From the NCBI GenBank assembly GCA_016183655.1, contig JACPEH010000026.1, positions 1 to 52,308 on the forward strand: DNA of 52,308 nt, in the 5' to 3' direction. The position numbers were made by a program, and so were the translations under genes. The DNA is from Rhodocyclales bacterium (GTDB lineage Bacteria; Pseudomonadota; Gammaproteobacteria; Burkholderiales; Rhodocyclaceae). Below the pieces are notes generated by a model. The model saw only the letters and a program-made list of their open reading frames with translations, was not told where the DNA came from and did no database searches. Positions within the stretch are counted from its first letter, which is position 1. Every line of letters starts with the position of its first letter. This document shows positions 42,263 to 51,973 of the stretch, one piece after another.

Positions 42263-43561
42263 ATGGGACTCAAAAAAAATGAACCCGTGCCGCTCGGGCT
42301 ACCAGAACAGGTCGATGGACTTGCAACAGCTCCCACGGACCGAGGAGACGAAACCCAGGAGCGGTTTCGTTATCAATGGGCCATCGGCGTGTGGCTACTC
42401 GCGCAGAGCTTGACCGGCAAACGTGCAATTCGAGCGTTGTGGTGCGAGCATCACGAGGACTACCTGCTGGAGTTGCCAGCCGGCCGCTACGTCGCAGTCC
42501 AGGTCAAAACAGATAGCCGCGAGAACGCGCAATGGCGCTGGAGTGACAATGCCCTGGTTGACTCTCTCGCACGGTTCTGCGTGTTCGAGAAGATGCATGG
42601 CGCAGCCATCGACGGCTACGAGTTCATTTCGAATGCGGCTCCCTACGTACCAGCTGTAACCACAAAGAGGACGGACTCACTTGCAGCGAGCCCCGTCCGC
42701 CTTATTCAATGCTGCTCCCGGGCCTCGACACATTCAGAGCTGGAAGATCCATACAAGATGGCATTCGCCGGACTTGTCAGCAAGACCGGCGGTGATGCAG
42801 CAGCACTTTTCCAAGTTCTGCGCAAACTTTCGTTCGCATTGGGTCCGGTACTTCGCGGCTATGACGACACTTTTGCGGCATCTATTGTTCCGCAACTACC
42901 TAGCTGCGCTGGGCTGACAACGGTTTTATGCTGCCGCCTCAGGGACGAGTTGATAGGTCTTGTTCAAGCCGCCTGCAGATTGCAAGTCGATGGGATAGAT
43001 GGTGCGGTCGCGTATCTCGCAACGAACGGTCGCCCCGAAACTGTAATTCGAGGGAAATGCATAACCCCGGAGTCGGCAGCTGAATTGATCGCCCGGGTTC
43101 GGCAGCCAACCTTCAGGTTTGTCAACAGCGGAGCGGGCATAGACTTTGGTTCTACCAGTGGTCGGGCAGAAGTGCTCAACCGGAAGATGCGCAATGCTTA
43201 CCTCGGCAGTCAGTTCGAGCCACTGCGCATGCGCATGGACTCGGCTGACCAGCGTTTGATGGAGCGGGCGTTGCTGGAGCCCGATGGCTTTGACGATATT
43301 GCGAACCAACTCGTCAGTACCGTACTAATCGAGTGCAAAGACATCGAAGCTGTGGCCTTTGATCATGCCGATGAAAAGACCCGAGGCCTTGCGATTTATA
43401 AGCAAATCCTGCAGCGGATGGACAGTCTGGCAAAAGATGAGCCGGAGCGTGTGTGTCAGGAGCCGAAGGACACGCTCATGGGAATCGCCGGGATGCTTTC
43501 GGGCGAATGCAAGTTCGCGTGGGGCACTCCGCTCGAAGAGGAGTCCCAAAATGGCGCTTGA
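42263..43561 (+). CDS. ABC-3C-type effector with DUF4297/Cap4-like nuclease domain
   Basis: The 432-residue protein opens with a restriction-endonuclease-like domain: GDETQERFRYQWAIGVWLLA near residue 28, ALWCEHHEDYLLEL near 58 (acidic metal ligands) and YVAVQVKTDSREN near 76, giving the E-D-Q-x-K arrangement of DUF4297/Cap4-like nucleases. The C-terminal two thirds have no identity I recognise and probably contact the partner proteins. It overlaps the next gene by 11 bases. With the following two genes it forms an ABC-three-component (ABC-3C) conflict system, so it is the probable DNA-cutting effector. ATG 42263 is used; a TTG two codons upstream is also possible. Confidence 0.7.
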   Translation: MGLKKNEPVPLGLPEQVDGLATAPTDRGDETQERFRYQWAIGVWLLAQSLTGKRAIRALWCEHHEDYLLELPAGRYVAVQVKTDSRENAQWRWSDNALVDSLARFCVFEKMHGAAIDGYEFISNAAPYVPAVTTKRTDSLAASPVRLIQCCSRASTHSELEDPYKMAFAGLVSKTGGDAAALFQVLRKLSFALGPVLRGYDDTFAASIVPQLPSCAGLTTVLCCRLRDELIGLVQAACRLQVDGIDGAVAYLATNGRPETVIRGKCITPESAAELIARVRQPTFRFVNSGAGIDFGSTSGRAEVLNRKMRNAYLGSQFEPLRMRMDSADQRLMERALLEPDGFDDIANQLVSTVLIECKDIEAVAFDHADEKTRGLAIYKQILQRMDSLAKDEPERVCQEPKDTLMGIAGMLSGECKFAWGTPLEEESQNGA

Positions 43562-44105
43562 ACTTGCACGCGCGCTCGCGGCGACCGAGCGAGATGACAA
43601 CCTGCACATGGCAAGGCTGTTGCTGCTGATGGCTGCGCACGCGGGTGACAAAGGCCGGCCTATCGAGGGGCTCACGAAGCTCGCAAAGCTAGACTTTCTG
43701 CTGCGCTATCCCAATTGCCTTGAGCGCGCGTTGAAGTCTGCGGGGAAGGACCCAAGCAGGGCGGCGATAGCCGAATTTGAGCGGACGACCATCGAAAGCA
43801 AAATGGTTCGGTTTCGATACGGACCTTGGGACCATCGGTATCGCCGATGGGTCGCCCTGATGGCGGCCCGTGGGCTGGTGGCCGTTGAAGTCAAGGGCAA
43901 GACGGTTCGGCTCTGGCCTACGCAGGAGGGCCAAGCCACGGCGACTGTACTTGCGGACCAAGAGCCGCTGGAGGATCTCGCTACTCGGGCGAAGCTTGTG
44001 GCAAAGAGCTTTGGCAATCGAAGCGGGTCTGACTTGAAGAACTTTGTCTACGCCACATTCCCCGAACTGACCGACATGAAGTGGGGAGAGGAAATCGCCA
44101 TATGA
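43551..44105 (+). CDS. ABC-3C system middle component
   Basis: The 184-residue protein occupies the middle-gene position of ABC-3C systems. Its sequence (HMARLLLLMAAHAGDKGRPI, LTKLAKLDFLLRYP near residue 42, MVRFRYGPWDHRYRRWVALM near 83) looks like a winged-helix domain of the ABC-3C middle-component family. The YGPWDHRYRRW stretch is the best conserved part. The start overlaps the effector gene by 11 bases and the stop overlaps the ATPase start as ATGA, so the three proteins should be made together. Confidence 0.7.
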   Translation: MALELARALAATERDDNLHMARLLLLMAAHAGDKGRPIEGLTKLAKLDFLLRYPNCLERALKSAGKDPSRAAIAEFERTTIESKMVRFRYGPWDHRYRRWVALMAARGLVAVEVKGKTVRLWPTQEGQATATVLADQEPLEDLATRAKLVAKSFGNRSGSDLKNFVYATFPELTDMKWGEEIAI

Positions 44106-46057
44106 AACTAGCCCTCAAAAGACTCCATCTGTCGCTCCGTAGGTCGACTGAGCGAATCGACCTGCCAGGTGTCGTTTACTTCTTCGGCCCCATTGGGTCT
44201 GGAAAATCGAGCATTGGGCGGTTAATCGATTATTGCCTTGGTGGCAGCTATAACTGGACGCCTGCTTTGCAGGCTGAAATGGTCTCAGCATCCTTAGAAA
44301 TGTCGGTCAATGACGTACCGGTGACGTTGCATCGAGACAAGGATTCAGGTCAGGTCGTGGCGGCTTGGCGGGAGGGGGATGAGACCCTACAAGTGCTCAT
44401 CCCTGCAAGAACGGGGACCAATGAAGTTCTGCCTAACTTGGGCGTTGTGGTCTTGTCGGACCTGCTTTTCTACCTCGCGAAAGAGGAACCGCCCTACGTG
44501 CGTCGCCGTAAGGGAACCCCCGACGAGCGGCTCGAACGTTTGAGTTTCCGAGACCTGTTTCGCTTTTGCTATCTCGACCAGGAGGGGATGGACAACGTCT
44601 TCTTTCGTCTGGACTCGGACAACTACCCAATCCGTGCCAAGAGTGTCGATGCTTTGCGATATGTCCTCGGCTATCGCACGGAACAGGTTGCTGAATTGGA
44701 ATCGCACCTTCAGGAAGTCCGTGAGCAACGCCTAGGGCTGCTGTCCGGTGCTCAAGCCCTCGCAAAGGCGCTGATAGATGCTGGTCTGGACGATATTAAC
44801 GCCTATGACGCCAAGATTGAATTGACTAAGGCTGAAATCGACCGTGCACGTGCAGCTGCGCAGGCTGCAAGGCAACAACGTGCGCCGACGCCTCATGCTG
44901 CGGAGGAGCTTCGAGAACACGCGCGGCGCCTTGCCCAAGAACAAATTGCGCTCGAGCAGGCGTCTTCGGACATCGATCTCCGCATTGCGGAGCTTGAACG
45001 TCACACAAACGAGCTGCAGATGCTATCAGTTCGCTTCCAGAGAACGGCCTCCGCACGGATGGTCCTTGGGGGTGTGGACTTCTCGTCGTGCCCACGATGT
45101 ACCCAAGCTCTTCCAGCCCGCGAGGCAGGGCTTTGTTCAGTTTGTGGACAGCCTGAGCACATCACCAATGCAGTGGGGGCACTCGGCGAAACTGTGGTCA
45201 ACGAGGACCTGCGCGCACGTCAAGTAGAGCTTAAGGAAACCTTGGTGCGGCTGCTTAAACAACGGCGAGCCATTCAACTTCGTGCTGCCGAAGTTGCGGC
45301 GGAGCGCAGGGCAGCGGACCATTCGCTGGAAGTTAGGCTGAAGGAGTACGACTCAGCCTTCCTGTCGCAGGCATTGCAGCACGAGCGCACTGTAGCCACG
45401 TTGGAGCAGCGGCTTGATGCGATGCTGAAATATCGAAAGTTGCCAGACGTGCTTCAAGAGCAGCAGACGCAGGCGGAGGCATTGAAAACTGACGAGGCCG
45501 AATTACGGACCAAGATCGAGACCGCCAAGAAGTCGGCTTTTAACGATCGAAAGAACGTCGAACTACTGGGAGAACTCTTCCTTGATTGCTTAGTGAGAAC
45601 CAAGTTCCCGGACGTCAGAGCCAACTATCGCGTGGAGATTGACCCCGCAACCTTCTATCCACGTATACCTCTGGGAGCGGATGAAGCCCTTGTGGTGCTT
45701 TCTTTTGACAACGCTGGAAGCGGCGGAATGAAGGCGCTGTTCAAGACCTGCTACGCGCTGGCTTTGCATCGAGTCTGCGCACGAGCGGGTGACGCTAAGT
45801 TGCCGCCCGTGCTCATCATTGATACGCCGACCAAGAACGTCAGTTCGGTCGAGAACCCCGAGGTGATTGCGGCCTTCTTCCGATTGATCTATGAACTTGC
45901 CGCAGGGGAGTTGGTGGAAACACAGTTTGTCATCATCGACAACGAATTTAATGCCGTACCTGACGATATCGAACTGCCGATTAGCAGTCGTCACCTTGTT
46001 AACGGCGACTCCGATAATCCACCACTCATTCCCTATCTGGCCGGGGACTTTTCGTAG
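44102..46057 (+). CDS. ABC-3C system ABC-type ATPase with zinc-hook-like coiled coil
   Basis: The 651-residue ATPase has Walker A GPIGSGKSSIG (29-39), a long helical coiled-coil centre (about 200-500) interrupted by two Cys pairs, CPRC (330-333) and CSVC (345-348), like the zinc hook of Rad50/SMC proteins, and Walker B PPVLIIDTPTKN (about 570) near SGGMKALFKTCYALALHRV, which replaces a canonical signature region. It is probably the DNA- or damage-sensing motor of the ABC-3C system. Base composition is mixed, unlike the GC-rich flanks. Confidence 0.8.
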   Translation: MKLALKRLHLSLRRSTERIDLPGVVYFFGPIGSGKSSIGRLIDYCLGGSYNWTPALQAEMVSASLEMSVNDVPVTLHRDKDSGQVVAAWREGDETLQVLIPARTGTNEVLPNLGVVVLSDLLFYLAKEEPPYVRRRKGTPDERLERLSFRDLFRFCYLDQEGMDNVFFRLDSDNYPIRAKSVDALRYVLGYRTEQVAELESHLQEVREQRLGLLSGAQALAKALIDAGLDDINAYDAKIELTKAEIDRARAAAQAARQQRAPTPHAAEELREHARRLAQEQIALEQASSDIDLRIAELERHTNELQMLSVRFQRTASARMVLGGVDFSSCPRCTQALPAREAGLCSVCGQPEHITNAVGALGETVVNEDLRARQVELKETLVRLLKQRRAIQLRAAEVAAERRAADHSLEVRLKEYDSAFLSQALQHERTVATLEQRLDAMLKYRKLPDVLQEQQTQAEALKTDEAELRTKIETAKKSAFNDRKNVELLGELFLDCLVRTKFPDVRANYRVEIDPATFYPRIPLGADEALVVLSFDNAGSGGMKALFKTCYALALHRVCARAGDAKLPPVLIIDTPTKNVSSVENPEVIAAFFRLIYELAAGELVETQFVIIDNEFNAVPDDIELPISSRHLVNGDSDNPPLIPYLAGDFS

Positions 46058-46147
46058 CGACATACTGCGGTCTTGAGGGGCTTAGCAACATCCTCCTTGG
46101 GACAGGAGTGCAAACTCGTCGGTGTTGGGAGCCGACAATTGTTGCTT

Positions 46148-46169
46148 GGCATTTCTACCGTCAGAAATG
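46148..46169. other. Perfect 8-bp inverted repeat after the ABC-3C operon
   Basis: GCATTTCT and AGAAATGC flank ACCGTC, 90 bases after the ATPase stop. There is no T-run. It could be a weak or Rho-assisted terminator, or a binding site. The gap 46058-46268 contains no other feature I can support. Confidence 0.35.
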
Positions 46170-46268
46170 CACCAAACTGCCGACATAGCACCCTGCTCTC
46201 CCCAACGACGGCTTTGGCTGATATCCCGTCGGGCACAGACCAGTGCGCCACCCCGTCCCGCCCTGCCA

Positions 46269-46466
46269 CTACGAGCCCCGCAATATCAAGGCCAAACGCT
46301 GCTCCTGCAGGAAGGGGCGGTCGATGTGCCGGGCGAGTTTTTCGATGCTCGCTTCGGATATTCCATTGGCCGCGAAGTGGGGCTGCCAGTTATCCACGAT
46401 CCGGGCGACCTGGCGTGCTTCCGCCAGGGCGTCTCGCGGCGAGAGCCAATACTGCGTCGCGGACAC
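46269..46466 (-). pseudogene. Duplicated C-terminal fragment of hipA
   Basis: A 65-codon frame (MSATQYWLSPRDALAEARQV and onward) repeats the last 60 residues of the HipA protein encoded at 46844-48061 with a few substitutions, and ends LILRGS instead of LALV. At DNA level, 46287-46462 and 46850-47025 match in 167 of 176 positions by my count. The kinase core is absent. It is a remnant of duplication or of recombination between two hipA loci. Confidence 0.8.
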
Positions 46467-46837
46467 TTGCCCAGCTCCAGCGTTGCCAGGTTGTCACGGG
46501 CCTCGGCGGCCACGGCAGCCTTGTCCTGACTCAACAGCAAGCGTTCGTAATACAGCGAGCCAATCTGCCTTTCCAGCGCCCGCGAACTCCAGTTCTGCGC
46601 GGCTGCTTCCTGCATGTACCACAGGCGCGCCTCCTCGCTCTCCACCCGGGTCAGCACGCGGTAATGGGTCCAGCTCAATTCGGAACGCACTGCGTTCCAA
46701 ATCGGGAAGCACTGAAAAAACGCCCGCATGTGACGCTGGTTGCGCTCGTCGAAACCCTTGCCGAATTCCTGCCCCAGAGCCTGTCCCAATTGCGGCAGCA
46801 AGCGCTTGCCATACGCAGCGCGTCCCGTTTCCACCCC
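46466..46837 (-). pseudogene. YhcG/DUF1016-family nuclease fragment
   Basis: Reading leftward from just after the hipA stop, about 120 codons encode the DUF1016 N-terminal region of YhcG-type PDDEXK nucleases: AYGKRLLPQLGQALGQEFGK, GFDERNQRHMRAFFQCFPIW, NAVRSELSWTHYRVLTRVES and AQNWSSRALERQIGSLYYER. The frame then runs into the second hipA copy out of frame. Both the gene start and the C-terminal nuclease half are missing, so it is broken. Confidence 0.7.
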
Positions 46838-46843
46838 GCCCCG

Positions 46844-48061
46844 CTATACCAAGGCCAGCCGCTGCTCCAGCAGGAAGGGACGGTCGATGTGCCGGGCGAG
46901 TTCTTCGATGCTCGCTTCGGATATTCCATTGGCCGCGAAGTGGGGCTGCCAGCCATCCACGATCCGGGCGACCTGGCGTGCTTCCGCCAGGGCGTCTCGC
47001 GGCGAGAGCCAGTACTGCGTCGCGGCGGAGAGCGCGTTCTCGATGGTCGATTCGGCGCCTCGCGCGCCCACCGCCATCGACTGGTAGCCCAGGGAATGCC
47101 CGATGGGCAGGACATCGAAGGCCGGCGCCAGAACGTATTGCTGATCCTCGCGGACGAGGAGCACATGGTTCTTCTCGTGGTCGTCGGTGTTGTCGATGAG
47201 GATGTTGAACATCAGGCGCCGGAACAGCTCCCGCATCTGCTCCCGGTGCAGTTCGACCGGGCCGCGCCGGCGCAGCAGCAGTGCCAGGTTGGGATAGGAG
47301 CGCTCGGCGCCGGCGGCTTGCAGGGCGACGTTGGCGGAAAGCGCATGCAGGCGCCGTCCCGCCGCCCGGTCGAAGCGGCGGATGGCCAGGGCCACTCCGT
47401 TCGTGAACGGGATCGGGCGTGTCTCGGCGACCTTGATGCCGGCGCCGGCCGCGAGCGTCATCGCGGCGTGCTCGATCAGCGGTTCGGCGGGGCGGTCCTG
47501 CTCGGCGAACTTGAGCACCCATTCCTCGCCGTCGAGCTGAAGCAGCGCCTTCGGGCGCGCGCCCCCCATCGTGACGCCGGGAACGATCAGGCGCTTCTGG
47601 CGCGCATCGACCGGCTCCCCGGCCAACACCCGGCGCACGACCTCGTGGACGGCATCGACCTCGGCGAGGGTCGGCAGCGGGCCGATCTCGCGGGGAAGGT
47701 AGGCATCCCTTGAAATCGACACGCCGAGCGCGCCAAAGCGGTCGTCGCCGGCGTAATAGAGGTACTCCAGCAGCGACAGCCGGGGCGGGCGATCGAGCAG
47801 GCGAATGATGCGTTCCCCCCAGCGGTCGGGCCGGGCGTCATCGACCGCACCGGCGGCCGTGTCCTTTTCCCGGGGAAGGTGCTCGACATCGATGAGCGGC
47901 AGATCTTCGCTCAAGGGGAAGCCGGCCTTGAGCCAGGCGTCGGCGTACTTGAGCGAAACGCCGCGCCGGTTCATGACGAGGTTGAGTTCGCCGACCAGGG
48001 ACGGGGCGCCGGGGTCGCCGAGATACCAGAGGTAGAGGGTGTCCGGAGGCGCGGCGTGCAC
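46844..48061 (-). CDS. hipA: HipA-family Ser/Thr kinase toxin
   Basis: This 405-residue HipA kinase presumably phosphorylates a cytoplasmic target, as E. coli HipA does glutamyl-tRNA synthetase, and is neutralised by HipB. Motifs are MGGARPKALLQLDGEEWVLK near residue 170, FDRAAGRRLHALSANVALQA near 225, FNILIDNTDDHEKNHVLLV near 285 (catalytic Asp with the metal-binding Asn) and YVLAPAFDVLP near 311. GTG 48061 lies 2 bases after the hipB stop. The last 176 bases are duplicated downstream. GC content resembles the chromosome rather than the ABC-3C genes. Confidence 0.88.
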   Translation of the reverse strand: MHAAPPDTLYLWYLGDPGAPSLVGELNLVMNRRGVSLKYADAWLKAGFPLSEDLPLIDVEHLPREKDTAAGAVDDARPDRWGERIIRLLDRPPRLSLLEYLYYAGDDRFGALGVSISRDAYLPREIGPLPTLAEVDAVHEVVRRVLAGEPVDARQKRLIVPGVTMGGARPKALLQLDGEEWVLKFAEQDRPAEPLIEHAAMTLAAGAGIKVAETRPIPFTNGVALAIRRFDRAAGRRLHALSANVALQAAGAERSYPNLALLLRRRGPVELHREQMRELFRRLMFNILIDNTDDHEKNHVLLVREDQQYVLAPAFDVLPIGHSLGYQSMAVGARGAESTIENALSAATQYWLSPRDALAEARQVARIVDGWQPHFAANGISEASIEELARHIDRPFLLEQRLALV

Positions 48062-48063
48062 GC

Positions 48064-48429
48064 TTAGCCCCCCTTCTTCCCGGCGCGCCGCGCCGTTGCG
48101 GAAGCCCGTGCCCGTGCGGCGCGCAGCCGGCTGGCTTGCCGGACATCGGACTCCAGCGCGCGCATGTCCTTGGCCGGGTCGGCGAGTTCGGCGAGGCCGC
48201 CCGATAGTCCGAGCAGCCACAGGGCGGTGGCGTACACCCCCATGCTCACGGTCGGATCTCCTTTCTCCAGGCGGATCAGCGTCGGCACCGACACGCCCAG
48301 ACGGGCCGCCCATTGTTTCTGCGACTCCTGGCGGCGCAGGCGGGCCAGCGCTAGGTGTTCGCCCAGCGTCTGCAGCGAGGCGCTTGCCTCGGGAGGCACC
48401 GACGAAAGGGCGATGGAGGATTTCGACAT
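48064..48429 (-). CDS. hipB: HipB-like XRE-family antitoxin/repressor
   Basis: The 121-residue protein has an XRE helix-turn-helix (SQKQWAARLGVSVPTLIRLE near residue 36) with GDPTVSMGVYATALWLLGLS after it, then a basic tail (RLRAARARASATARRAGKKG). HipB-like proteins bind HipA and repress their own operon. The ATG at 48429 overlaps the first arm of a 9-bp inverted repeat, which looks like its operator. Confidence 0.85.
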   Translation of the reverse strand: MSKSSIALSSVPPEASASLQTLGEHLALARLRRQESQKQWAARLGVSVPTLIRLEKGDPTVSMGVYATALWLLGLSGGLAELADPAKDMRALESDVRQASRLRAARARASATARRAGKKGG

Positions 48430-48475
48430 AACATAAAGATTAGCTTAGCCCGGCTTTGCGATCAAGTTTATGTTA
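48429..48475. promoter_or_regulatory. Probable hipBA operator (9-bp inverted repeat)
   Basis: TAACATAAA (48429-48437) and TTTATGTTA (48467-48475) are exact reverse complements 29 bases apart, the first touching the hipB start codon. The sequence between is the promoter region, with a possible TAAGCT/TAATCT -10 area. Two arms about 3.6 helical turns apart suit cooperative binding and looping by HipB dimers. The rest of the gap to 48703 shows nothing further except the ribosome binding site GAGGAAAGAAGAG of the next gene. Confidence 0.6.
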
Positions 48476-48703
48476 CTTCGCCATCGGCTTCTCGCCTGCG
48501 GCGTTTTCTCTGTCCCTTGCCTTTTTCCCGCTCCCTTTTCCGATTTCGGATAACGCCCCCCGCGCGCCGCGCGCAAGAATCGCCCTCACCCCGCGAAGTG
48601 TCGTTGCCGTCAGGCGATCGCCGGCCCCGCCGTCGCCGTGCTCCGGCAGCCGCCGCACTCCGTTCCCTGAACGCAAGGTCGAACCGTAACGAGGAAAGAA
48701 GAG

Positions 48704-50209
48704 ATGATCCCGAACGAAACTGTCAGCGTCACCCCGTGTACCCGCGAGTTCCTCTCCACGCACCACCACCGCATGCTGATCGACGGCCGGTGGGTGGACG
48801 GCAGCAGCGGCGAGACGCTCGCCGTGCTCAACCCGGCCACCGAAACGGTGCTGGCGACGGTGCCGGCCGGCAGCGCGGCCGACGTCGATGCCGCGGTGCA
48901 GGCGGCGCGGCGGGCCTTCGTGTCGCCGGCCTGGGCGAAGATGAAGCCGGACCAGCGGCAGCGCCTGCTGCTGCGGCTGGCCGATCTGGTCGAGGCGCAC
49001 GCGCGCACGCTGGCCGAGATCGAGTCGCTCGACAACGGCAAGCCGGCGGCGGTCGCCGAGGCCGTCGACGTGGCGCTGGCCGCCAGCTACTTCCGCTACA
49101 TGGCCGGCTGGGCGACGAAGATCGAGGGCAGCACGCTCGACGTTTCGATCCCCTTCGCGCCCCAGGCCGAGTTCGTCGGCTACACGCGCCGCGAGCCGGT
49201 CGGCGTCGTCGGCGCCATCGTCGCCTGGAACTTCCCGCTGCTGCTGGCCGCCTGGAAGATCGCGCCGGCGCTGGCCACCGGCTGCACGGTGGTGCTGAAG
49301 CCGGCCGAGCAGACGCCGCTCTCGGCGCTCTATCTCGCCCGCCTGATCCAGGAAGCCGGCTTCCCCGACGGCGTGGTGAACGTGGTCACCGGCGACGGCC
49401 CCTCGGTCGGCGCGCCGCTGACGCGGCACCCCGGCGTGAACAAGCTGACCTTCACCGGCTCGACCGACATCGGCAAGCTGATCGGCAAGGCGGCGATGGA
49501 CAACATGACCCGCGTCACGCTGGAGCTGGGCGGCAAGTCGCCGGTGATCGTGCTCGAAGACTGCGATCCGGGCGTTGCCGCCGCTGGCGCCGCGCAGGCC
49601 ATCTATTTCAACCAGGGGCAGGTTTGCTGCGCCGGTTCGCGCCTCTATGCGCACAGGAAGATTTTTGACCGCGTGGTCGCCGATCTCGCCGACCACGCCA
49701 ACGCGCTGACGATCGGCCACGGCCTCGATCCGGCCAACCAGCTCGGGCCGCTGGTGTCGCAGGAGCAGATGGAGCGCGTCTGCGGCTACATCGACATCGG
49801 CCGCCAGCAGGGCGGCGAGATCGTCGCCGGCGGCAAGCGCGCTGCCGATATCGGCTATTTCGTGCAGCCGACGGTGATCGCCGGCGTCGACCAGAAGGCG
49901 CGCGTGGTGCAGGAGGAGATCTTCGGGCCGGTCGTCGTCGCCATGCCCTACGACGACCTCGACCAGGTCGCCGCCTGGGCCAACGACACGCCCTACGGGC
50001 TGGGCGCCAGCATCTGGTCGAACGACCTGGCGCGGGTGCACCGCCTGATCCCGAAGATTCATGCCGGTACCGTCTGGGTCAATTGCCACAACATGCTCGA
50101 TCCGGCGCTGCCCTTCGGCGGCTACAAGCAGTCCGGCTTCGGCCGCGAGATGGGGCGCGCCGCGCTCGACGGTTTCCTGGAGCAGAAATCGGTGCTCATC
50201 GCCGTCTGA
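48704..50209 (+). CDS. NAD-dependent aldehyde dehydrogenase
   Basis: The 501-residue enzyme oxidises an aldehyde to its acid. It has the coenzyme-site stretch [20 protein letters not shown] near residue 172, the catalytic glutamate in [10 protein letters not shown] (Glu274) and the catalytic cysteine in [12 protein letters not shown] (Cys308), then EEIFGPVVV near 405. It resembles betaine-, phenylacetaldehyde- and aminoaldehyde-type dehydrogenases; the substrate is open. As the amine dehydrogenase 7 kb upstream produces aldehydes, it may be the next enzyme of that pathway. It precedes an acyl-CoA ligase. Confidence 0.9.
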   Translation: MIPNETVSVTPCTREFLSTHHHRMLIDGRWVDGSSGETLAVLNPATETVLATVPAGSAADVDAAVQAARRAFVSPAWAKMKPDQRQRLLLRLADLVEAHARTLAEIESLDNGKPAAVAEAVDVALAASYFRYMAGWATKIEGSTLDVSIPFAPQAEFVGYTRREPVGVVGAIVAWNFPLLLAAWKIAPALATGCTVVLKPAEQTPLSALYLARLIQEAGFPDGVVNVVTGDGPSVGAPLTRHPGVNKLTFTGSTDIGKLIGKAAMDNMTRVTLELGGKSPVIVLEDCDPGVAAAGAAQAIYFNQGQVCCAGSRLYAHRKIFDRVVADLADHANALTIGHGLDPANQLGPLVSQEQMERVCGYIDIGRQQGGEIVAGGKRAADIGYFVQPTVIAGVDQKARVVQEEIFGPVVVAMPYDDLDQVAAWANDTPYGLGASIWSNDLARVHRLIPKIHAGTVWVNCHNMLDPALPFGGYKQSGFGREMGRAALDGFLEQKSVLIAV

Positions 50210-50268
50210 TCCTTCATTCGTTTTTGCCCGCGACCGGCGGTGTGCCGGCCGGGCGAGGAGATGTTTCG

Positions 50269-51957
50269 ATGACGATTCCCAGCTATGTGCATGGCGCCTC
50301 CGGGCAGGCGCTGATCGGCCAGACCATCGGCCAGTTCTTCGACGCGGCCTGCGCCCGGCACGCCGAACGCGAGGCGCTGGTGGTGCGCCACCAGAACGTC
50401 CGCCTGACCTACGCCGAACTGCGCGCCAAGGTCGATGCGCTGGCCTGCGGCCTGCGCCGGCTCGGCCTGCAGCCGGGCGAGCGCATCGGCCTCTGGTCGC
50501 AGAACAATCTGGAGTGGGCGCTGACCCAGTTCGCCACGGCCAAGACCGGGCTGGTGCTGGTGAACATCAACCCCGCCTACCGCCGCGCTGAGCTCGAATA
50601 CGCGCTGAAGAAGGTCGGCTGCCGGGCGCTGATTCTGTCGCCGGCGTTCAAGTCGAGCGACTACCTGGCGATGCTCGCCGACGTCGTGCCGGAGCTGGCG
50701 GCGGCCCGGCCCGCCTTGCTGCGCGCGGCGGCGCTGCCGATGCTGGAGATCGTCGTCCGCCTCGGCGCCGCGAAGACGCCGGGCATGCTCAACTTCGACG
50801 CGCTGCTGGCGCCGCCGACGCCGGCCGAACTGGCGGCGCTGGCGGAAGTGGGCGCAACGTTGCAGTTCGACGAGCCGATCAACATCCAGTTCACCTCCGG
50901 CACCACCGGCCATCCGAAAGGGGCGACGCTGTCGCACCACAACATCCTGAACAACGGCTTTTTCGTCGGCGAGGCGATCCGGCTTGGGCCCGAGGACCGG
51001 CTGTGCATCCCGGTGCCGCTCTACCACTGCTTCGGCATGGTGATGGGCAACCTCGGCTGCCTGACGCACGGCGCGACCATGGTCTATCCGGCCGAGGCCT
51101 TCGAGCCGCAGGCGGTGATCGAGACGCTGGTCGCCGAACGCTGCACGGCGATGTACGGCGTGCCGACGATGTTCATCGCCGTCCTCGACCATCCGGCCTT
51201 TGCCGGCGCCGACCTCGGCGCGCTGCGCACCGGCATCATGGCCGGCAGCCCGTGCCCGATCGAGGTGATGAAGCGGGTGATCGGCGAGATGCACATGCGC
51301 GAGGTGACCATCGCCTACGGCATGACTGAGACCTCGCCGGTGAGTTTCCAGAGCGGCGTCGACGATCCGGTCGAGCGCCGCGTGTCCACGGTCGGCCGCG
51401 TGCAGCCGCACTGCGAGGTGAAGATCGTCGATGCCGAAGGCCGCATCGTGCCGCGCGGCATGCCCGGCGAGCTGTGCACCCGCGGCTACTCGGTGATGCT
51501 CGGCTACTGGGACGACGAGGCGAAGACGCGCGAGGCGATCGACGCCGCCGGCTGGATGCACACCGGCGACCTGGCGACGATCGACGGGGCCGGTTACTGC
51601 AACATCGTCGGCCGCATCAAGGACATGGTCATTCGCGGCGGCGAGAACGTCTATCCGCGCGAGATCGAGGAATTCCTCTACCGCCACCCGCTGGTCCTCG
51701 ACGTGCAGGTGGTCGGCGTGCCTGATGTGAAGTACGGCGAGGAGCTGTGTGCCTGGATCATCCCGCGCGAACCGGGCAAGCTCACCGAGGAGGCGCTGCG
51801 TGCCTTCTGCCAGGGGCAGATCGCGCACTACAAGATCCCGCGCTACATCCGTTTTGTCGACGCCTTCCCGATGACGGTGACCGGGAAGATCCAGAAATTC
51901 CTCATCCGCGACCAGATGAAGAAGGAACTGTCGCTGGCCGAGGCGGCGACCGCGTAA
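50269..51957 (+). CDS. AMP-binding acyl-CoA ligase
   Basis: The 562-residue adenylate-forming enzyme activates a carboxylic acid to its CoA thioester. It has the P-loop-like motif [16 protein letters not shown] near residue 206, [14 protein letters not shown] near 348, the A5-A8 region [24 protein letters not shown] near 425 and the C-terminal catalytic lysine in [13 protein letters not shown] near 540. It resembles medium-chain acyl-CoA ligases. It follows the aldehyde dehydrogenase gene by 59 bases and would convert that enzyme's product for beta-oxidation. Confidence 0.9.
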   Translation: MTIPSYVHGASGQALIGQTIGQFFDAACARHAEREALVVRHQNVRLTYAELRAKVDALACGLRRLGLQPGERIGLWSQNNLEWALTQFATAKTGLVLVNINPAYRRAELEYALKKVGCRALILSPAFKSSDYLAMLADVVPELAAARPALLRAAALPMLEIVVRLGAAKTPGMLNFDALLAPPTPAELAALAEVGATLQFDEPINIQFTSGTTGHPKGATLSHHNILNNGFFVGEAIRLGPEDRLCIPVPLYHCFGMVMGNLGCLTHGATMVYPAEAFEPQAVIETLVAERCTAMYGVPTMFIAVLDHPAFAGADLGALRTGIMAGSPCPIEVMKRVIGEMHMREVTIAYGMTETSPVSFQSGVDDPVERRVSTVGRVQPHCEVKIVDAEGRIVPRGMPGELCTRGYSVMLGYWDDEAKTREAIDAAGWMHTGDLATIDGAGYCNIVGRIKDMVIRGGENVYPREIEEFLYRHPLVLDVQVVGVPDVKYGEELCAWIIPREPGKLTEEALRAFCQGQIAHYKIPRYIRFVDAFPMTVTGKIQKFLIRDQMKKELSLAEAATA

Positions 51958-51973
51958 AGAACAGGAGTCGATG

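Noticed and set aside
46073..47713. Long plus-strand frame across hipA and its duplicate
   Set aside because: It is antisense to hipA. The repeated segments in its translation only reflect the hipA duplication.
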